Under the pieces are notes generated by a model that was not told where the DNA came from, searched no databases, and saw only the letters and a program-made list of their open reading frames with translations. The translations under genes were made by a program, and so were the position numbers. This document shows positions 28,042 to 36,581 of a DNA stretch of 64,000 nt, one piece after another (the first letter of the stretch is position 1; every line of letters begins with the position of its first letter). This DNA is from Mycobacterium sp. 141 (GTDB taxonomy: Bacteria; Actinomycetota; Actinomycetes; Mycobacteriales; Mycobacteriaceae), in NCBI RefSeq assembly GCF_000382405.1, contig NZ_KB908255.1, positions 379,861 to 443,860 of the forward strand, written 5' to 3'.

Positions 28042-29427
28042 ATGACTTTGACTGACGAGTCCACCCTGCTGCCCAACGGATTGACCGTGCAGGCGGCCCG
28101 CGCCGAGGCTGCGCGTACCTACGAGCTCGACCGTGTGCACGTGTTCCACTCCTGGTCCGCGCAGGCCGAGATCACCCCGATGACGATCACCGCATCGCAG
28201 GGATCGTATGTCTGGGACGGTGACGGTAACCGGCTGCTGGATTTTTCCTGCCAGCTGGTCAACACCAACATCGGTCATCAGCACCCCAAAGTCGTTGCCG
28301 CCATCGCCGAACAGGCCGCCAAGCTGTGCACGGTGGCCCCGCAGTACGCCAATGACGCGCGCTCGGAGGCAGCGCGGCTGATCGCCGAGCGCACACCGGG
28401 CGATCTGAACAAGATCTTCTTCACCAACGGTGGCGCCGACGCCATCGAGCACGCGGTGCGCATGGCCCGGCTGCACACCGGACGGTACAAGGTGCTCACC
28501 CGGTACCGCTCCTACCACGGTGGCACGGAGACCGCGATCAACATGACCGGCGACCCGCGCCGGTGGCCCAACGACCACGGCAACGCCGGCATCGTGCACT
28601 TCTTCGGGCCGTTCCTCTACCGCTCGCGCTTCCATGCCGCCACCGAGGCCGAGGAGGCCGAGCGCGCGCTGGAGCACCTCGAGGAGACCATCCGCATGGA
28701 GGGTCCGTCGACCATCGCCGCCCTCGTGCTGGAGTCCATCCCGGGTACCGCGGGCATCATGATCCCGCCGCCGGGGTACATCGCCGGCGTGCGTGAGCTG
28801 TGCGATCGCTACGGCATCATGTACATCGCCGACGAGGTGATGGCCGGCTTCGGGCGCAGCGGAAAGTGGTTCTCCGTCAACCACTTCGACGTGGTACCGG
28901 ACCTGCTCACCTTCGCCAAGGGCGTCAACTCCGGGTACGTACCGCTCGGCGGCGTCGCGATCAGCCCGGCCATCGCCGAGACCTTCGACCACCGCGCCTA
29001 CCCGGGTGGGCTGACCTACTCGGGTCATCCGCTGGCCACCGCGGCCGCCGTCGCCACCATCAACGCGATGGAGGACGAAGGCATGGTCGACAACGCCGCG
29101 GCCGTCGGCGCCGAGGTGATCGCGCCCGGCCTGGCCGAGCTGGCCGCCAAGCATCGCAGCATCGGTGAGGTGCGCGGTACCGGTGTGTTCTGGGCCGTCG
29201 AGCTTGTTGCGGACCAGCAGACGCGCGAACCGCTGGCCCCGTACGGCGGTTCGAGCCCGGCGATGAACGCGGCGATCGCGGCGTGCAAGGCCAATGGTCT
29301 GCTGCCGTTCGCCAACTTCAACCGGATCCACGTCGTGCCGCCTTGCAACGTCACGGCCGACGAGGTGCGCGACGGTCTGGCGATCCTGGACAAGGCGTTC
29401 GACGTCGCCGACGAGTACACCCGCTGA
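28042..29427 (+). CDS. Class III PLP-dependent omega-aminotransferase
   Basis: This 461-residue cytosolic enzyme moves the amino group of an omega-amino acid or amine (beta-alanine, taurine, GABA-like substrates) to pyruvate or 2-oxoglutarate. The cofactor lysine is in LTFAKGVNSGYVPLGG. The PLP-phosphate and ring-stacking segments are TNGGADAIEHAVRMAR and YRSYHGGTE. The conserved aspartate lies in IADEVMAGFGRSGKW. The ATG at 28042 was preferred to an in-frame GTG at 28027 because purines lie before it. The adjacent mmsA remnant suggests beta-alanine or a related amine as the former substrate. Confidence 0.88.
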   Translation: MTLTDESTLLPNGLTVQAARAEAARTYELDRVHVFHSWSAQAEITPMTITASQGSYVWDGDGNRLLDFSCQLVNTNIGHQHPKVVAAIAEQAAKLCTVAPQYANDARSEAARLIAERTPGDLNKIFFTNGGADAIEHAVRMARLHTGRYKVLTRYRSYHGGTETAINMTGDPRRWPNDHGNAGIVHFFGPFLYRSRFHAATEAEEAERALEHLEETIRMEGPSTIAALVLESIPGTAGIMIPPPGYIAGVRELCDRYGIMYIADEVMAGFGRSGKWFSVNHFDVVPDLLTFAKGVNSGYVPLGGVAISPAIAETFDHRAYPGGLTYSGHPLATAAAVATINAMEDEGMVDNAAAVGAEVIAPGLAELAAKHRSIGEVRGTGVFWAVELVADQQTREPLAPYGGSSPAMNAAIAACKANGLLPFANFNRIHVVPPCNVTADEVRDGLAILDKAFDVADEYTR

Positions 29428-29529
29428 CTTCCCGTCCGACGCCCGGCCGGGACCGGGTGTCCGATTGTGACGCCTGCCTGTGGATGTGTTGAAGTGCCAT
29501 ATCCGAGCCGGCTTGGCACACTTATCCTC

Positions 29530-30303
29530 GTGCGTTCACATGCCCAGTGCTGGCTTACCGATATGGATGGCGTCCTCGTGCACGAAGACGCCGCGATTCC
29601 CGGCGCCGATGAGTTTCTGCAGACGTTGGCCGACAAGGAACGACCGTTCCTGGTTCTGACCAACAACTCGATCTTCACGCCGCGAGATCTAGCGGCCCGG
29701 CTGCTGCGCTCGGGCCTGTCGATACCCGAGTCCGCCATCTGGACGTCCGCGCTGGCGACAGCGGCGTTCCTCGACGATCAATTGCCCGGTGGGTCCGCCT
29801 ACGTCATCGGCGAGGCCGGGCTCACCACTGCGCTGCACGAGGTCGGCTACACCCTCACAGATACCGATCCCGACTTCGTGGTGCTGGGCGAAACCCGCAC
29901 CTATTCGTTCGAGGCGATCACCAAGGTGATCCGGCTGATCATCGGTGGCGCCCGGTTCATCGCTACCAACCCCGATGTCACCGGCCCGTCGGCGGAAGGC
30001 CCGCTGCCGGCGACGGGGTCGGTGGCAGCGATGATCACCAAGGCCACCGGCCGCGAGCCCTACTTCGTCGGCAAGCCCAACCCGATGATGTTCCGCAGTG
30101 CGCTCAACCGGATCGCGGCGCATTCGGAGAGCACCGTGATGGTGGGGGACCGGATGGATACCGACGTGGTGGCTGGTATCGAGGCCGGGCTCGACACCAT
30201 TCTGGTGTTGACCGGTTCCACCCAGGTGGACGACATCCAGCGTTATCCATTCCGGCCCAGTCGCGTGCTGCCGTCGATCGCCGAGGCGATCAGCCTCATC
30301 TGA
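29530..30303 (+). CDS. HAD-superfamily phosphatase, NagD/subfamily IIA
   Basis: This 257-residue hydrolase has HAD motif I near its start (LTDMDGVLVHE, nucleophile Asp), motif II in VLTNNS, a lysine in FVGKPNP and motif IV in VGDRMDTDV. A C2-type cap lies between. Such enzymes act on nucleotide or sugar phosphates; the substrate here is unknown. The GTG at 29530 gives a compact N-terminus; a GTG/ATG further upstream would add 21 residues that do not look coding. It lies between the aminotransferase and the E1 gene on the same strand, with gaps of 102 and 43 nt. Confidence 0.85.
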   Translation: MRSHAQCWLTDMDGVLVHEDAAIPGADEFLQTLADKERPFLVLTNNSIFTPRDLAARLLRSGLSIPESAIWTSALATAAFLDDQLPGGSAYVIGEAGLTTALHEVGYTLTDTDPDFVVLGETRTYSFEAITKVIRLIIGGARFIATNPDVTGPSAEGPLPATGSVAAMITKATGREPYFVGKPNPMMFRSALNRIAAHSESTVMVGDRMDTDVVAGIEAGLDTILVLTGSTQVDDIQRYPFRPSRVLPSIAEAISLI

Positions 30304-30346
30304 ACCGGTCCACCGCGACCGAGCCACATCGCGTTCAGGAGGTCGG

Positions 30347-32518
30347 GTGACCGAGTCCATCGACGAGTATTTCACCGCCACCGTTTCGGGCTGGCCCGAT
30401 ATCGAGGTCACCGAGGCCGGTTGCGGGCTGACAGTGCCGAATGCGTTGGTGCTCTTCGATGCTCAGCTGGCCAGCCGCCACCTTGACCTGGCGGCCCGCT
30501 GGTTGCGGTCGCAGGGCAAGGGGTTTTACACCATCGGCTCATCCGGGCATGAAGGCAACGCCGCCGTTGCCGCCGCACTACGGCCCACCGACCCGGCGCT
30601 GCTGCACTACCGATCCGGCGGTTTCTATCTGGCCCGGGCCGCGCAGGTGGGCGGATCGGATCCGGTGCGCGATGTGTTGCTCGGCCTGGTTGCGGCGACC
30701 GAGGAGCCGATCTCGGGCGGACGGCACAAGGTGTTCGGCCGCTACGACTTGAACATCATTCCGCAGACCTCCACCATCGCCTCGCACCTGCCGCGCGCGG
30801 TCGGGGTGGCGTTCTCGATCGCCCGGGCCCGCAAGCTCGGCGTGGCCTGTCCGTGGCCGGAGGACGCGGTGACGGTGTGCAGTTTCGGCGACGCGTCGGC
30901 CAACCACTCGACCGCCGTCGGTGCGATCAACGCAGCGCTGCACGCCTCCTATCGAGGACTGCCGATGCCGCTGCTGTTCGTGTGCGAGGACAACGGAATC
31001 GGGATCAGCACACCGACGCCGCGCGGCTGGGTGGAACACGCCTACGGGCATCGCGAAGGACTGCAATACTTCGCCGCCGACGGTTGCGATCTGGCCGACG
31101 CATACGGCACTGCGGCCGCCGCTGCCGACTGGGTGCGCAGCCAACGCCGGCCGGCCTTTCTGCACCTGAGCACCGTGCGACTGATGGGGCATGCCGGCTC
31201 CGATTACGAGCCCGGGTATCGCCGGCCCGCCGAGATAAGCGCGGACTTCGACAGGGACCCGGTGCTGAGAACGGCTGAACTCCTTGTGGCGCAGGGGATC
31301 CTGACACCGGATCGGGTGCTGGAGCGGTACGAGGCCATGCGCACCGAGGTGGTCGAGCTGGCCCGCGAACTCGCCGAATATCCTCAGCTCGACTCCGTAC
31401 ACGCGGTGACCCGGCCGCTGGCCGATGTCATCGAGGCGGCGCGCGCGGTGTCGGTCACGCCGCCGGCGGGCGAGCCGAATCTGACTGTGGCCCTTGCTAT
31501 CAACCGCGCGCTACACGATGTGCTGGCAGCCCATCCCGAGGCCATCGTGTTCGGGGAGGACGTCGCACGCAAGGGCGGGGTGTATGGAGTGACGCGCGGC
31601 CTGCAGGCCGCCGCGGGCCCGGCCCGGGTGTTCGACACCCTGCTGGACGAACAGACCATTCTCGGACTGGCCCTCGGCGCGGGGATCTCGGGCCTGCTGC
31701 CGATCCCGGAGATTCAGTACCTGGCTTATCTGCACAACGCGGCCGATCAGATCCGCGGTGAGGGCGCCACGCTGCAGTTCTTCTCCAATCGGCAGTATCG
31801 CAACCCGATGGTGGTGCGTATCGCGAGCTACGGCTACCAGAAGGGATTCGGCGGGCACTTCCACAACGACAACTCGATCGCCGCGATCCGCGATATCCCC
31901 GGTGTGGTGATCGCGTCGCCGGCGCGCCCCGACGACGCAGCGGCCATGCTGCACACCTGCGTCGGTATCGCGAAAGCCAGTGGGGCGGTATGCGTTTACC
32001 TCGAACCCATCGCGCTGTATCACACCCGCGACCTGTACGTCGACGGCGACGGGGAATGGTTGTCCGACTATCCGGCGCAACCGGTCGGGCTCGGCCGGGC
32101 CCGCACCTACGGCGAGGGAACCGACCTGACGATGCTCACCTTCGGCAACGGGCTGAGAATGAGCCTGCGCGTCGCCCGGCGCCTGGCCGGCCTCGGCGTC
32201 AACGCCCGCGTGGTCGACCTGCGCTGGCTGGCCCCGCTGCCGATCGAGGACATGCTCGCCGAATCCGACGCGACGGGCCGCGTGCTCATCGTCGACGAGA
32301 CCCGCCGGACCGGCGGCGTCGGGGAGGGCGTGCTGGCCGAGCTACTGGCGCACGGCTATTCCGGGCAGGTGGCGCGAGTGGCCAGCAGCGACAGCTTCAT
32401 CCCGCTGGGTGACGCCGCGCTGCAGGTACTGCTCTCCGAGGACACCATCGAGGCCGCGGCGGTGGTGCTGGCCGCTGCACCGCAAAGACACACCGATTAT
32501 TCAGCGCCCTCCCGCTAG
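30347..32518 (+). CDS. Fused E1 alpha-beta subunit of a 2-oxoacid (branched-chain type) dehydrogenase
   Basis: This 723-residue thiamine-diphosphate enzyme joins both E1 chains. The alpha-like half (1 to about 345) has the cofactor motif from G181-D182 to N216 in CEDNGIG and the phosphorylation-loop region (SHLPRAVG). The beta-like half (about 372-720) begins LTVALAINRALHDVL and contains EDVARKGGVYGVT and the transketolase C-terminal domain (VARRLAGLGVNARVVDLRW). It would decarboxylate a branched-chain or similar 2-oxo acid and acylate a lipoyl E2. No E2 or E3 gene is adjacent, so the partner is elsewhere or it acts alone. An AGGAGG site precedes the GTG. It ends 4 nt from the convergent methyltransferase. 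Confidence 0.87.
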   Translation: MTESIDEYFTATVSGWPDIEVTEAGCGLTVPNALVLFDAQLASRHLDLAARWLRSQGKGFYTIGSSGHEGNAAVAAALRPTDPALLHYRSGGFYLARAAQVGGSDPVRDVLLGLVAATEEPISGGRHKVFGRYDLNIIPQTSTIASHLPRAVGVAFSIARARKLGVACPWPEDAVTVCSFGDASANHSTAVGAINAALHASYRGLPMPLLFVCEDNGIGISTPTPRGWVEHAYGHREGLQYFAADGCDLADAYGTAAAAADWVRSQRRPAFLHLSTVRLMGHAGSDYEPGYRRPAEISADFDRDPVLRTAELLVAQGILTPDRVLERYEAMRTEVVELARELAEYPQLDSVHAVTRPLADVIEAARAVSVTPPAGEPNLTVALAINRALHDVLAAHPEAIVFGEDVARKGGVYGVTRGLQAAAGPARVFDTLLDEQTILGLALGAGISGLLPIPEIQYLAYLHNAADQIRGEGATLQFFSNRQYRNPMVVRIASYGYQKGFGGHFHNDNSIAAIRDIPGVVIASPARPDDAAAMLHTCVGIAKASGAVCVYLEPIALYHTRDLYVDGDGEWLSDYPAQPVGLGRARTYGEGTDLTMLTFGNGLRMSLRVARRLAGLGVNARVVDLRWLAPLPIEDMLAESDATGRVLIVDETRRTGGVGEGVLAELLAHGYSGQVARVASSDSFIPLGDAALQVLLSEDTIEAAAVVLAAAPQRHTDYSAPSR

Positions 32519-32522
32519 CCCA

Positions 32523-33332
32523 TCAACCGAATTCGACCAACGTGGTCGGGGCTCGAAACCGCGCCAGGCAGCGGGTCCGGTAGGCAAATGCAGCAGCATG
32601 GCGGAGCAGCTTGCCTCGCCCCGCAGGCATCCGGAGTTCTCGTACGGCCCGAACGCCGGGAAGCGCGCGCAGTTCATCGTATTGGCCGGCGGTGAACCAG
32701 AATGGCATCGCCGGCGCCGTGTACTGTTTGCTGAGTCTGATGCCGCGGCGCTGCGAATAGTGGCTCAGAAAGCGCGGGACACTGTCGAAGATCAGCTGTC
32801 CACCCGGAAAACGTCTGGCGCACATACCAATGAGCCCGAACACAGCGTCGCGATCCAAATACTGGAACAAGCCCTCGGCGGTGATGAGCATGCCGTTGGT
32901 GTCGTCGACGTGGTCCATCCACGAATGATCGAGCGCGGATTGCGCGAGATAGCGCAGCCGTTCGGAAGATGGCAGCGATTCCTCGCGTAGCCGCACGATC
33001 GGTTCAAGGTCTACCGACAGCCAGGTCACCGCGCCGTTGTCGATACGCCAGAAGCTCGTCTGCAGCCCCTCGGCCAGGGCGACGACCGTTGCCCGTGGGA
33101 ATCGCGCCAGGTAGTCGCGAGAAGCGTTGTCGAACACCAAGGCTCGCAACGCCGTCGCCTGATGGGTGCGGCCGAAAGCGCAGTAGTCATAGCCAAGATT
33201 GTCACGGAGGCTGATCGCCATCGGGTCATCGATGATGCCGTCGGGCCGCGCGGCTTCGGTCGCCCGCTGATGCAGCGTCAGCAGCGCGGTTTCCGAAACA
33301 CCATTCAGATGACGGGCGTCGATCACTGGCAT
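32523..33332 (-). CDS. Leucine-carboxyl-methyltransferase/TcmP-like SAM methyltransferase
   Basis: This 269-residue protein resembles the PPM1/LCMT and TcmP-type O-methyltransferases that are numerous in mycobacteria. Visible family features are the N-terminal [20 protein letters not shown], the SAM-site segment [14 protein letters not shown] followed by [14 protein letters not shown], and [14 protein letters not shown]. The substrate is unknown. It is divergent from the PPE gene that opens the isonitrile lipopeptide cluster (200-nt gap), so it could be a tailoring enzyme of that pathway, but nothing in the sequence proves it. Confidence 0.8.
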   Translation of the reverse strand: MPVIDARHLNGVSETALLTLHQRATEAARPDGIIDDPMAISLRDNLGYDYCAFGRTHQATALRALVFDNASRDYLARFPRATVVALAEGLQTSFWRIDNGAVTWLSVDLEPIVRLREESLPSSERLRYLAQSALDHSWMDHVDDTNGMLITAEGLFQYLDRDAVFGLIGMCARRFPGGQLIFDSVPRFLSHYSQRRGIRLSKQYTAPAMPFWFTAGQYDELRALPGVRAVRELRMPAGRGKLLRHAAAFAYRTRCLARFRAPTTLVEFG

Positions 33333-33532
33333 ATGTCCACCGTACTAGCCGCAGATCGTCCCCGGTGACTGTGCTGGTGTGTCGAGAACCGCTGCCGCCG
33401 CGGCGTTATCGAGCACATCAGCGAAATCTCCGGGAACTTTCTGGACGCGGCGGCCGACTAACGGACCGAAGGACGGCTAGCGCGACGCACCCGACATCGA
33501 CGGGTGCAGCGTTGCCGAGAGGAGGTGATGCG

Positions 33533-34993
33533 GTGACAGTGCCGATCTGGCTGGCTGTCCCGCCCGAAGTGCATTCAGCCTTGCTGAGCACCGGCCCGGG
33601 TCCTGGCCCGTTGATCGCGGCGGCAGCGCAGTGGCAGGCCCTGAGTTCTCACTACAGTGCGGCAGCGGTGGAACTCACCAGGCTTCTGGCAGAGATCCAC
33701 GTCAGCAGCTGGCAAGGGGCCAGTGCCGTACAGTATGTCGCCGCCCACCTGCCCTATCTCGCGTGGCTCGAACAGATGTCGGTGGACAGCGCTGTGACCG
33801 CCATCCACCATGAAACAGTCGCCGCCGCGTACAGCAGCGCCGTGGCGGCGATGCCCACACTCGGGGAACTCACCGCCAACCATGTCACGCGCAGCCTGCT
33901 GGTCGCCACCAATTTCTTCGGAATCAACACGATCCCGATAGCCCTCAACGAGGCTGACTACGTCCGAATGTGGTTGCTGGCCGCCGAGACGATGACTGCT
34001 TACGAGGCCGTCGCAAGTGCCGCGGCCGCAGCGATGCCCGTATCTGCACCCGCACCCGCGATTCTTCAGCCCGGCGGTGAAGTCCGGAGCGGGCAGCAGA
34101 ACACGCCGAACCCGACATCGGGTGGTCTGTTCGACGACGTCGTGAAGTTCATCTCGGAGCTGGGCAGCCCGCAGCAGATCGAACAACTCCTCCAAGGCTT
34201 TCAACAGTTTTTCGAGCAATTGGGTTTCAATCCCGCGGAGGCCGCGGCACTTGCCGCGATCGCACTGGTGTTGTACGACATGCTGTGGTATCCGTACTAC
34301 GCCTCCTACGCTTTGCTACTGGCCCCGCTTTTCGCCCCGGCGCTCAGCGCGTTGAGCGCCCTGGGCGTGCTGGCCCATCTGCAGAATCAGCAGCCCGACC
34401 CGGGTACTTCACCGACTCCAGCACCGGCGAACAACCCGCCCGGCCGCATCGAGTCGAACATCAAAGCGGGCACGACGTCGGCCTCAGCCGAAGGCTCCGG
34501 CGGAGCACCTCAGACGGGCAGCCCGGCGACAGGCACTCCCGTGCCCCCCTCGGGCAGCTCCGTGGCCCTGTCGGCAGTCAGTTATGCCGTCCCGGGTCTG
34601 CAGCCACCAGAGGAAACCTCGGGCCCCACCATCAACGGGCAGGCCCGCGACTATGTAGCGCAGGCACTTTCAGCACCGGGCGCAGCACGGTCGGTAATCG
34701 CGGCGCGCGGTCGGCGCAAGCGCGCCGGCAGTGCCCGTGATCGAACCCGCGGCCACCGCTACGAATTTCTCGACGCGTCAGCAGATTCGAAGGCAGTCGG
34801 CGACCTGGGCGGCGCCGCACCGATATCGACCTCACCGAGCCGGCAAGGAGCCGGCGTGCTCGGGTTCGCGGGCACCGTCGCGGTCCCGACTGCCGCATCC
34901 GCTGGCGGGTTGGGCATCTCGCAAGACTCGGGAGGTTCAGTTCCCATGCTGCCGACCAACTGGCGAAACGACTTCGAGGAAGACCACGAATAA
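33533..34993 (+). CDS. PPE-family protein, PPE1 (Rv0096) type
   Basis: This 486-residue protein starts [20 protein letters not shown], with the PPE motif at residues 10-12. The roughly 180-residue helical PPE domain includes ASSWQGASA-like [21 protein letters not shown] hydrophobic stretch follows (about 238-285, [20 protein letters not shown]), then a Pro/Ser/Ala-rich tail. The GTG at 33533 follows a very strong AGGAGGTGA. Phrases such as [21 protein letters not shown] match M. tuberculosis PPE1 as I recall it, and that gene also precedes the Rv0097-Rv0101 cluster. No PE partner gene is present. It probably acts at the outer membrane, perhaps in export or uptake of the cluster product. Confidence 0.9.
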   Translation: MTVPIWLAVPPEVHSALLSTGPGPGPLIAAAAQWQALSSHYSAAAVELTRLLAEIHVSSWQGASAVQYVAAHLPYLAWLEQMSVDSAVTAIHHETVAAAYSSAVAAMPTLGELTANHVTRSLLVATNFFGINTIPIALNEADYVRMWLLAAETMTAYEAVASAAAAAMPVSAPAPAILQPGGEVRSGQQNTPNPTSGGLFDDVVKFISELGSPQQIEQLLQGFQQFFEQLGFNPAEAAALAAIALVLYDMLWYPYYASYALLLAPLFAPALSALSALGVLAHLQNQQPDPGTSPTPAPANNPPGRIESNIKAGTTSASAEGSGGAPQTGSPATGTPVPPSGSSVALSAVSYAVPGLQPPEETSGPTINGQARDYVAQALSAPGAARSVIAARGRRKRAGSARDRTRGHRYEFLDASADSKAVGDLGGAAPISTSPSRQGAGVLGFAGTVAVPTAASAGGLGISQDSGGSVPMLPTNWRNDFEEDHE

Positions 34994-35134
34994 CTGGAAC
35001 TTCCCGAGAGTTTCATCCGACTACTTCAAGGGTCGCCACTCGATGAAGTCGAACTCGTTGCGTCCGACCAACACGATCGCCAGCGGGTCTCACCTAGCTA
35101 CCCCCATACCGGGCCCACCGACCAAGGAGAACAG

Positions 35135-36004
35135 ATGACCCTCAACGTCAAAGGGGAGGGACTCGGGGCGCAAGTCACGGGTATCGATCCGGAGAATCTC
35201 GATGACATCACCACCGAGGAAATCCGGGAAATCGTCTACCGGAACAAGCTCGTCGTTCTGAAAGACGTTCATCCAACGCCCGACCAGTTCATCAGACTGG
35301 GCCGCATCATCGGAGACATCGTCACCTACTACGAGCCCATCTACCATCACAAGGATCACCCGGAGATCTTCGTCTCCTCGACCGAAGAGGGCCAGGGCGT
35401 GCCAAGGACCGGCGCGTTCTGGCATATCGACTACATGTTCATGCCCGAACCCTTCGCATTTTCAATGGTGGTTCCGCTGGCCGTACCGGGACGCGACCGC
35501 GGGACATATTTCATCGACCTCAACAAGGTGTGGGAATCCTTGCCTGCGACGCAGCGGGACCCGGTTCGCGGCACATTCGCCACCCACGATCCGCGCCGGC
35601 ACATCAAGATTCGTCCCCGCGACGTGTACAAGCCGATCGGTGAGATCTGGGACGAGATCACCAGGACCACTCCGCCGATCAAGTGGCCGACCGTGATCGA
35701 ACACCCGAAGACCGGGGAAGAGATCCTCTACATCTGCGCATCGGGGACCACGAAGATCGAGGATGACGACGGAAATGTCCTGGAACCGACCGTCCTTCGA
35801 GAACTCATGACTGCGACGGGGCAACTCGACCCCGATTTCAGTTCACCGTTCATCCATACCCAGTACTACGAGGTCGGCGATGTTGTGTTGTGGGACAACC
35901 GAGTTCTGATGCACCGTGCGAAACATGGAACGGCTTCGGGAACTCTCACCACTCATCGGCTGACCATGCTGGACGGTCTCCGGACCCCGGGGTACGCGGC
36001 ATGA
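35135..36004 (+). CDS. Fe(II)/2-oxoglutarate-dependent isonitrile synthase (ScoE/Rv0097 type)
   Basis: This 289-residue TauD-family oxygenase should convert a 3-(carboxymethylamino) fatty acid into the 3-isocyano acid by oxidative decarboxylation. The iron triad is H97-x-D99 (FWHIDYMF) and H260 (VLMHRAKHG). R275 (THRLTM), fifteen residues after H260, would bind 2-oxoglutarate. K158 (HIKIR) and R122 (RDRGTYF) are at spacings that match the substrate-carboxylate residues of ScoE as I remember that structure. AAGGAGA precedes the ATG. The stop overlaps the next start (ATGA). It is the first enzyme gene after the PPE gene, as in Rv0096-Rv0097. Confidence 0.9.
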   Translation: MTLNVKGEGLGAQVTGIDPENLDDITTEEIREIVYRNKLVVLKDVHPTPDQFIRLGRIIGDIVTYYEPIYHHKDHPEIFVSSTEEGQGVPRTGAFWHIDYMFMPEPFAFSMVVPLAVPGRDRGTYFIDLNKVWESLPATQRDPVRGTFATHDPRRHIKIRPRDVYKPIGEIWDEITRTTPPIKWPTVIEHPKTGEEILYICASGTTKIEDDDGNVLEPTVLRELMTATGQLDPDFSSPFIHTQYYEVGDVVLWDNRVLMHRAKHGTASGTLTTHRLTMLDGLRTPGYAA

Positions 36005-36555
36005 GCACCACCGAAATGACGGCTTGGACGGAGACCGGGCAGGCGATCACGGATATCGCCGCCATCCCCGAAGAGTTGCTCGTCAAGGTACTGGAGCCCT
36101 ATTCCTACAAGGGATGCCGTTACCTCCTCGACGCAGAGTACAAGGCTACGAAGAGCTCCGTGTTCGCTCAGGGCAACTTCAGCATTGCCGAGCCGGCTTA
36201 CATCCGCGACACGGGCCATTTCAACGCCGCCGAGTGGGTCCTGTGCTTCAACCAACTGGCCTACAGCGCGTTCGCGCCGGCCATCGTCAACGAGGAAATC
36301 CCAGAACTCCGCGGATGGTCGATCGAGGACTACTTCGATTACCAGCTCCCCAGCATGTTGATCAAGGCCACGGTGGCACGGTTCAGACGACCGATCAAGG
36401 CCACGAAGTTCTCGGCACGCTTGTTGTGCAAGGACTTCGAGGTCGTCGAACGTAGGGTTCGGTATCTCAAGATTCCGTGTGCCATCGAGTTCTGGGACGA
36501 GCACGGGGGCGCCGCGTCCGGCGAAGTAGAGCTCGCGGCACTCAACATCCCATAA
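36001..36555 (+). CDS. fcoT: FcoT/ScoD-type hot-dog thioesterase-like enzyme (Rv0098 type)
   Basis: This 184-residue protein matches FcoT in length and in segments such as KGCRYLLDAEYKA, GHFNAAEWVLCFNQLAYSAF and YFDYQLPSMLIKATVARFRR. Rv0098 was first described as a long-chain fatty acyl thioesterase. In the isonitrile lipopeptide pathway its homologue ScoD was reported to add glycine to the beta carbon of an enoyl-ACP and then release the product. The start overlaps the oxygenase stop by 4 nt. One 60-nt stretch inside the gene (36121-36180) is 34/60 G+C, lower than typical for the flanking housekeeping genes. Confidence 0.88.
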   Translation: MSTTEMTAWTETGQAITDIAAIPEELLVKVLEPYSYKGCRYLLDAEYKATKSSVFAQGNFSIAEPAYIRDTGHFNAAEWVLCFNQLAYSAFAPAIVNEEIPELRGWSIEDYFDYQLPSMLIKATVARFRRPIKATKFSARLLCKDFEVVERRVRYLKIPCAIEFWDEHGGAASGEVELAALNIP

Positions 36556-36581
36556 CGCGGGTAGGGAGAGAAAACACAACC

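Noticed and set aside
27787-29331. 514-codon minus-strand open frame opposite the aminotransferase
   Set aside because: The aminotransferase is complete on the plus strand; the antisense product has no recognisable motif.
33402-33461. Frame reading [19 protein letters not shown] then stop, before the PPE gene
   Set aside because: It looks like the tail of a lost gene but is too short to identify, and no further homologous sequence was found upstream.
36477-36581. Upstream in-frame extension of the FadD10-type ligase
   Set aside because: It overlaps the end of the FcoT-type gene and lacks ligase features; the ATG at 36582 has a ribosome-binding site.
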